This document shows, piece after piece, positions 12,467 to 15,009 of a stretch of DNA of 15,009 bases (position 1 is the stretch's first letter; each line of letters opens with the position of its first letter). Origin of the DNA: a bacterium (GTDB lineage Bacteria; Patescibacteria; Dojkabacteria; SC72); the NCBI GenBank assembly GCA_029553845.1, contig JAKPKF010000271.1, forward strand, positions 1 to 15,009, in the 5' to 3' direction. The notes beneath the pieces were generated by a model. The model searched no databases. It was not told the DNA's origin and saw only the letters and a list, made by a program, of their open reading frames with translations. The position numbers were made by a program, and so were the translations under genes.

Positions 12467-13615
12467 ATGGCAAAAGGAAAAGTGGGTTTAAAAGTTCCCT
12501 CTAAAAACGAATTACTAAAGAAATATGGGTCATCAATAGTACTTGCTTCTGAAACAAAAGAAACAGGTCTATGGTTACCAAGTACTTTCTTTGCATTGAA
12601 TTATACCTTTGGTGGAGGAATCCCATTTGGTAAAATCCTAGAAGTAGCAGGAGAAGAATCCTCTGGTAAATCACTTATAGCTTACAACTTTGCTTATTCA
12701 TGTCAACAACTGGGAGGGCATGTAATATGGGTAGATGCTGAACAATCATGGATGAATTCCTGGGCTCAAACTAATGGAGTTGATCCAGAAAGAGTTACAG
12801 TAGTTAATGATACTCGTATTGAGAATGTTGCGGATGCAGTAGCAGACTTAGCATTATATTTCAGATCTCAGTTAATACACAATGAGCCCATACTTCTGGT
12901 AATAGATTCAGTTGCTGCTATGGATTGTGCAGATAACATAGATTCAAAAATGACGGATGCTAAAGCAGAGATGGGAGGTAGAGCAAAGGCTTTGTATAAA
13001 TACTTCCGTATCAGAAGCGAATTATTTTATCGACTGGGAGTTACACAGATTTATATTAATCAATTAAGAACTGCATTGAATGTTGGATTCGGAAAAGATA
13101 ATACAACAACTACAGGAGGCGCAGCACTTAAGTTCTACGCTTCAATCAGAGCTGCTTTCTATTCAGGAAGATCTATCACTGTTAAGCAAAAGGGTAAAGA
13201 ACGCAAAGCTGGGAAACTCGTCACGGTTCGACTTATTAAAAATAAAGTTGCTCCTCCAAGACCTACAATCAGCAAATGCCCAGTATACTTCAATCCTAAG
13301 TTCCATGAGGTTGGATTTGATAGATGCTTTGGATTAGAAGATGTATTGGTAGAAAACGATATAATCGTTAAATCCTCAGGTGGAGTATATAAACTCAAGG
13401 ATAAAACTCTTGCAAGAGGAGAGGAGAAATTTCAAAAGCTTTTGGAAGAAGATGATGATCTAAGAAGAAAGCTTTTAAGGAAAGCAGATATAAATACCAT
13501 TGGTACTACTCGTAAGAAACTAGAAGCTCTTACAGAAAACTGTTATCCCATAGATGGAGTAGAATACGAATCCTATAATGAATCAGAAGACGAAGAGGAG
13601 GAAGACGATGAGTAA
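12467..13615 (+). CDS. uvsX: UvsX/RecA-like recombinase
   Basis: The core has a P-loop GEESSGKS at 62-69, the catalytic Glu92 in WVDAEQSW, Walker B ILLVIDS at 142-148, the NQLRT motif at 199-203, and an L2-like GGAALKFYASIRA region at 217-229, as in RecA and T4 UvsX. It should form ATP-dependent filaments on ssDNA and catalyse strand exchange, loaded onto DNA coated by the preceding gp32-like protein. The C-terminus is strongly acidic (EDEEEEDDE). I start it at ATG 12467 (MAKGKV), which gives 382 residues. The frame is open back to ATG 12401 and ATG 12449, but the extra 22 residues are Trp/Arg/Gly-rich and unlike the start of a recombinase. The stop overlaps the nuclease gene start. Confidence 0.93.
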   Translation: MAKGKVGLKVPSKNELLKKYGSSIVLASETKETGLWLPSTFFALNYTFGGGIPFGKILEVAGEESSGKSLIAYNFAYSCQQLGGHVIWVDAEQSWMNSWAQTNGVDPERVTVVNDTRIENVADAVADLALYFRSQLIHNEPILLVIDSVAAMDCADNIDSKMTDAKAEMGGRAKALYKYFRIRSELFYRLGVTQIYINQLRTALNVGFGKDNTTTTGGAALKFYASIRAAFYSGRSITVKQKGKERKAGKLVTVRLIKNKVAPPRPTISKCPVYFNPKFHEVGFDRCFGLEDVLVENDIIVKSSGGVYKLKDKTLARGEEKFQKLLEEDDDLRRKLLRKADINTIGTTRKKLEALTENCYPIDGVEYESYNESEDEEEEDDE

Positions 13616-14486
13616 GAAAACAATATTACTAATAGATGGAGAGAATATACTTCATCAAAGTTTCCACAAATTCGAAAAGCTTAAGTCTACTGATGGAAAA
13701 CCAAGTGGAGCAATATTCGGATTTTTTAGATCATTACATGGGTTCTTACATAGGTGGGACCCAGATGAGGTTATTATAACTTTTGATAATGGACACTCTC
13801 CTTATAGAGATGCTTTGTTACCAGATTATAAGGGACATAGGAAAAATATTTCAGTAGATTATGAATCTCTTCAATCTCAAAAACGTATTATTATGGGTAT
13901 GCTTAAGCTCCTAAGAATTAAATATGTTTTTGATAAGCATAATTCTACTAAATATGAAGGAGATGATTTCTTAGCATACCTAGTTTTAAATAAAAAACCC
14001 ACTGAGAAGGTAATCATAATATCATCCGATAAGGACTTTAATCAACTTATCGGTAAAGACGTAAAAATAAACAATCCAAGAAAAGATGAGATGATTCATC
14101 AGGGTAATTGTAAGGAACTATTCGGGTATTCTCCTGAAGAAACAGTAGATTACCTTTCAATGGTGGGAGATACTTCGGATGATATTAAAGGTATACCAGG
14201 TATTGGTCCTGTAAAAGCTAGGAAAATATTGGACGAATATGGTACTTTGGATAAATTTCTAGAGCATCATCATCAAACTTCTCATGTAGAGATTGCAGAA
14301 AGGAATAAGAAGCTTATAGATTTAAGATTATTTCAAAAAGAAGTACCATTATCCAAGTTACCTATGAAAAAGTTTGCTAATAAGGAGATAAAATACAAGA
14401 AATTCAAAGAAGTCTGTATCGAATACTCTTTAGCATCCTTTATGACAAATGAATTTATGAAACCATTTAAAGATTTGTTATCATGA
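13608..14486 (+). CDS. 5'-3' exonuclease / flap endonuclease (FEN, RNase H type)
   Basis: From ATG 13608 the protein has 292 residues, the usual size for phage FENs. The metal-binding acids of the PIN-like fold are in place: D10 (LLIDGEN), D60 (ITFDNG), E118-D119-D120 (YEGDDF), D141 and D143 (SSDKDF), and D188, D191, D192 (VGDTSDD). The helix-three-turn-helix GIPGIGPVKARKIL at 195-208 binds duplex DNA. The enzyme removes RNA primers and 5' flaps, which the family A polymerase here cannot do as it lacks this domain. An in-frame ATG at 13578 lies inside the recombinase's acidic tail and adds a Lys-rich decapeptide; I reject it because 13608 gives the same short overlap style seen at other junctions. 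The stop overlaps the kinase start in an ATGA. Confidence 0.94.
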   Translation: MSKKTILLIDGENILHQSFHKFEKLKSTDGKPSGAIFGFFRSLHGFLHRWDPDEVIITFDNGHSPYRDALLPDYKGHRKNISVDYESLQSQKRIIMGMLKLLRIKYVFDKHNSTKYEGDDFLAYLVLNKKPTEKVIIISSDKDFNQLIGKDVKINNPRKDEMIHQGNCKELFGYSPEETVDYLSMVGDTSDDIKGIPGIGPVKARKILDEYGTLDKFLEHHHQTSHVEIAERNKKLIDLRLFQKEVPLSKLPMKKFANKEIKYKKFKEVCIEYSLASFMTNEFMKPFKDLLS

Positions 14487-15009
14487 AAAGAATTATGTTT
14501 GTAGGGCCAAGTGGAATAGGAAAAACCACTTTGGCAAAGTTCATAGAAACCAAATATGGTATACCCTTTATATCTGGTAGTATGTCAGATTTAATGCCAG
14601 ATACAAAAGAGATGCACCATGCTGAGTTTTTACACCAAGAATGTGGAGAACTCATAAACAAGGATTATCAATTGTTGAATCTGAGAAATAAGCTTTTCAA
14701 GGATAAAGAAACTTTTGTAACAGACCGTAGTTATGTAGATTTAGCAGCTTATTTCATATATAAACAATCTACTAATATCCCCGAATGTGAAGTAGATGCT
14801 TTCTTAGATATATGCAAAGATCTTACAGTTCAACAATGTGATTTATTAATATACCTTCCCTTGAGTATGTACAATATGAAAGAATGGCCAATGGAAGACA
14901 ATAAGAAGAGAATCATAAATAGATATTATCAGGCTCAGATGTCAGATATAATGGGTAACCTGTTAACTCAGTGGAGTACTTTAAGTGTAATAGATATATT
15001 AGTAGTACC
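14483..15009 (+). CDS. P-loop nucleotide kinase-like protein, 3'-truncated by window edge
   Basis: The frame runs open from ATG 14483 to the window end, giving 175 codons so far. A Walker A motif, GPSGIGKTT at residues 8-16, follows the first strand (KRIMFV). A DRS motif near residue 88 (VTDRSYVDLAAYF) resembles the Asp-Arg-Ser of deoxynucleoside and deoxynucleotide kinases, and CDLLIYLPL is a strand of the same fold. A later RIINRYYQAQ helix may be the lid region. It could be a deoxynucleoside monophosphate kinase, acting after the hydroxymethylase much as T4 gp1 does, or a general AAA_28-type ATPase. It overlaps the FEN gene in an ATGA, so it is in the same operon. The end of the gene and its family need the sequence downstream. 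Confidence 0.8.
   Translation, partial: MKRIMFVGPSGIGKTTLAKFIETKYGIPFISGSMSDLMPDTKEMHHAEFLHQECGELINKDYQLLNLRNKLFKDKETFVTDRSYVDLAAYFIYKQSTNIPECEVDAFLDICKDLTVQQCDLLIYLPLSMYNMKEWPMEDNKKRIINRYYQAQMSDIMGNLLTQWSTLSVIDILVV

Noticed and set aside
13080..13337. 85-residue + strand open frame inside the recombinase gene
   Set aside because: It lies wholly inside the well-supported UvsX gene in another frame and has no leader signal of its own.
13159..13398. Minus-strand open frame
   Set aside because: Shadow of the recombinase gene.
13594..13600. AGAGGAGG-like SD site before ATG 13608
   Set aside because: It is part of the Glu/Asp codon run that encodes the recombinase's acidic tail, so its SD likeness may be incidental; not counted as an independent site.
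14467..14661. Minus-strand open frame at the nuclease/kinase junction
   Set aside because: It lies opposite the Walker A region of the kinase-like gene, which is clearly coding on the + strand.
1..15009. Alternative genetic code (stop reassignment), as in some large gut phages
   Set aside because: TAA, TAG and TGA all end genes at sensible places (for example TAG at 3626-3628, 5103-5105 and 11143-11145), and no frame reads through them.

Overview
The window is a compact, AT-rich stretch of a tailed-phage genome, or of a prophage, in its DNA replication and nucleotide-metabolism region. All 19 protein genes that I accept lie on the + strand. They are packed tightly, with several ATGA stop/start overlaps (711, 1328, 3819, 13608, 14483). 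TAA, TAG and TGA all end genes, so the standard bacterial code applies and not a stop-reassigned one. Most starts follow A/T-rich leaders without a Shine-Dalgarno (SD) site. That is typical of phages of Bacteroidota, so such a host is my best inference; nothing in the window proves it. I see no structural, lysis or integration genes, no tRNA, no IS element and no CRISPR array.

Layout. 1-2812: the 3' part of an unrecognised gene, a ferritin-like diiron protein, and a UvsW-type SF2 helicase. 2813-3822: a leader with a long hairpin, then three small genes, one with a Cys cluster. 3819-7626: a nucleotide block with a trimeric dUTPase, a coiled-coil protein carrying a dead copy of the dUTPase fold, an all-alpha dimeric dUTPase/dCTPase-like enzyme, and two adjacent thymidylate-synthase-fold proteins. 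The second of these carries the T4 gp42-type signature of a dCMP hydroxymethylase. 7627-7752: the largest gap (126 nt), with an intrinsic terminator. 7753-10038: a family A DNA polymerase. 9998-11145: a zinc ribbon and two helical unknowns. 11181-15009: a GroES-like co-chaperonin, a gp32-like ssDNA-binding protein, a UvsX/RecA recombinase, a FEN/RNase H-type 5' nuclease, and a P-loop kinase-like gene cut by the window end.

How it fits together. Helicase, polymerase, SSB, recombinase and 5' nuclease form a T4-like replication and recombination set, but with a PolA-type polymerase. The pyrophosphatases, the dCMP hydroxymethylase and perhaps the terminal kinase suggest that cytosine is hydroxymethylated at the nucleotide level. 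The most unusual features are two pairs of an enzyme and a divergent adjacent homologue: dUTPase with pseudo-dUTPase, and hydroxymethylase with its TS-fold neighbour.
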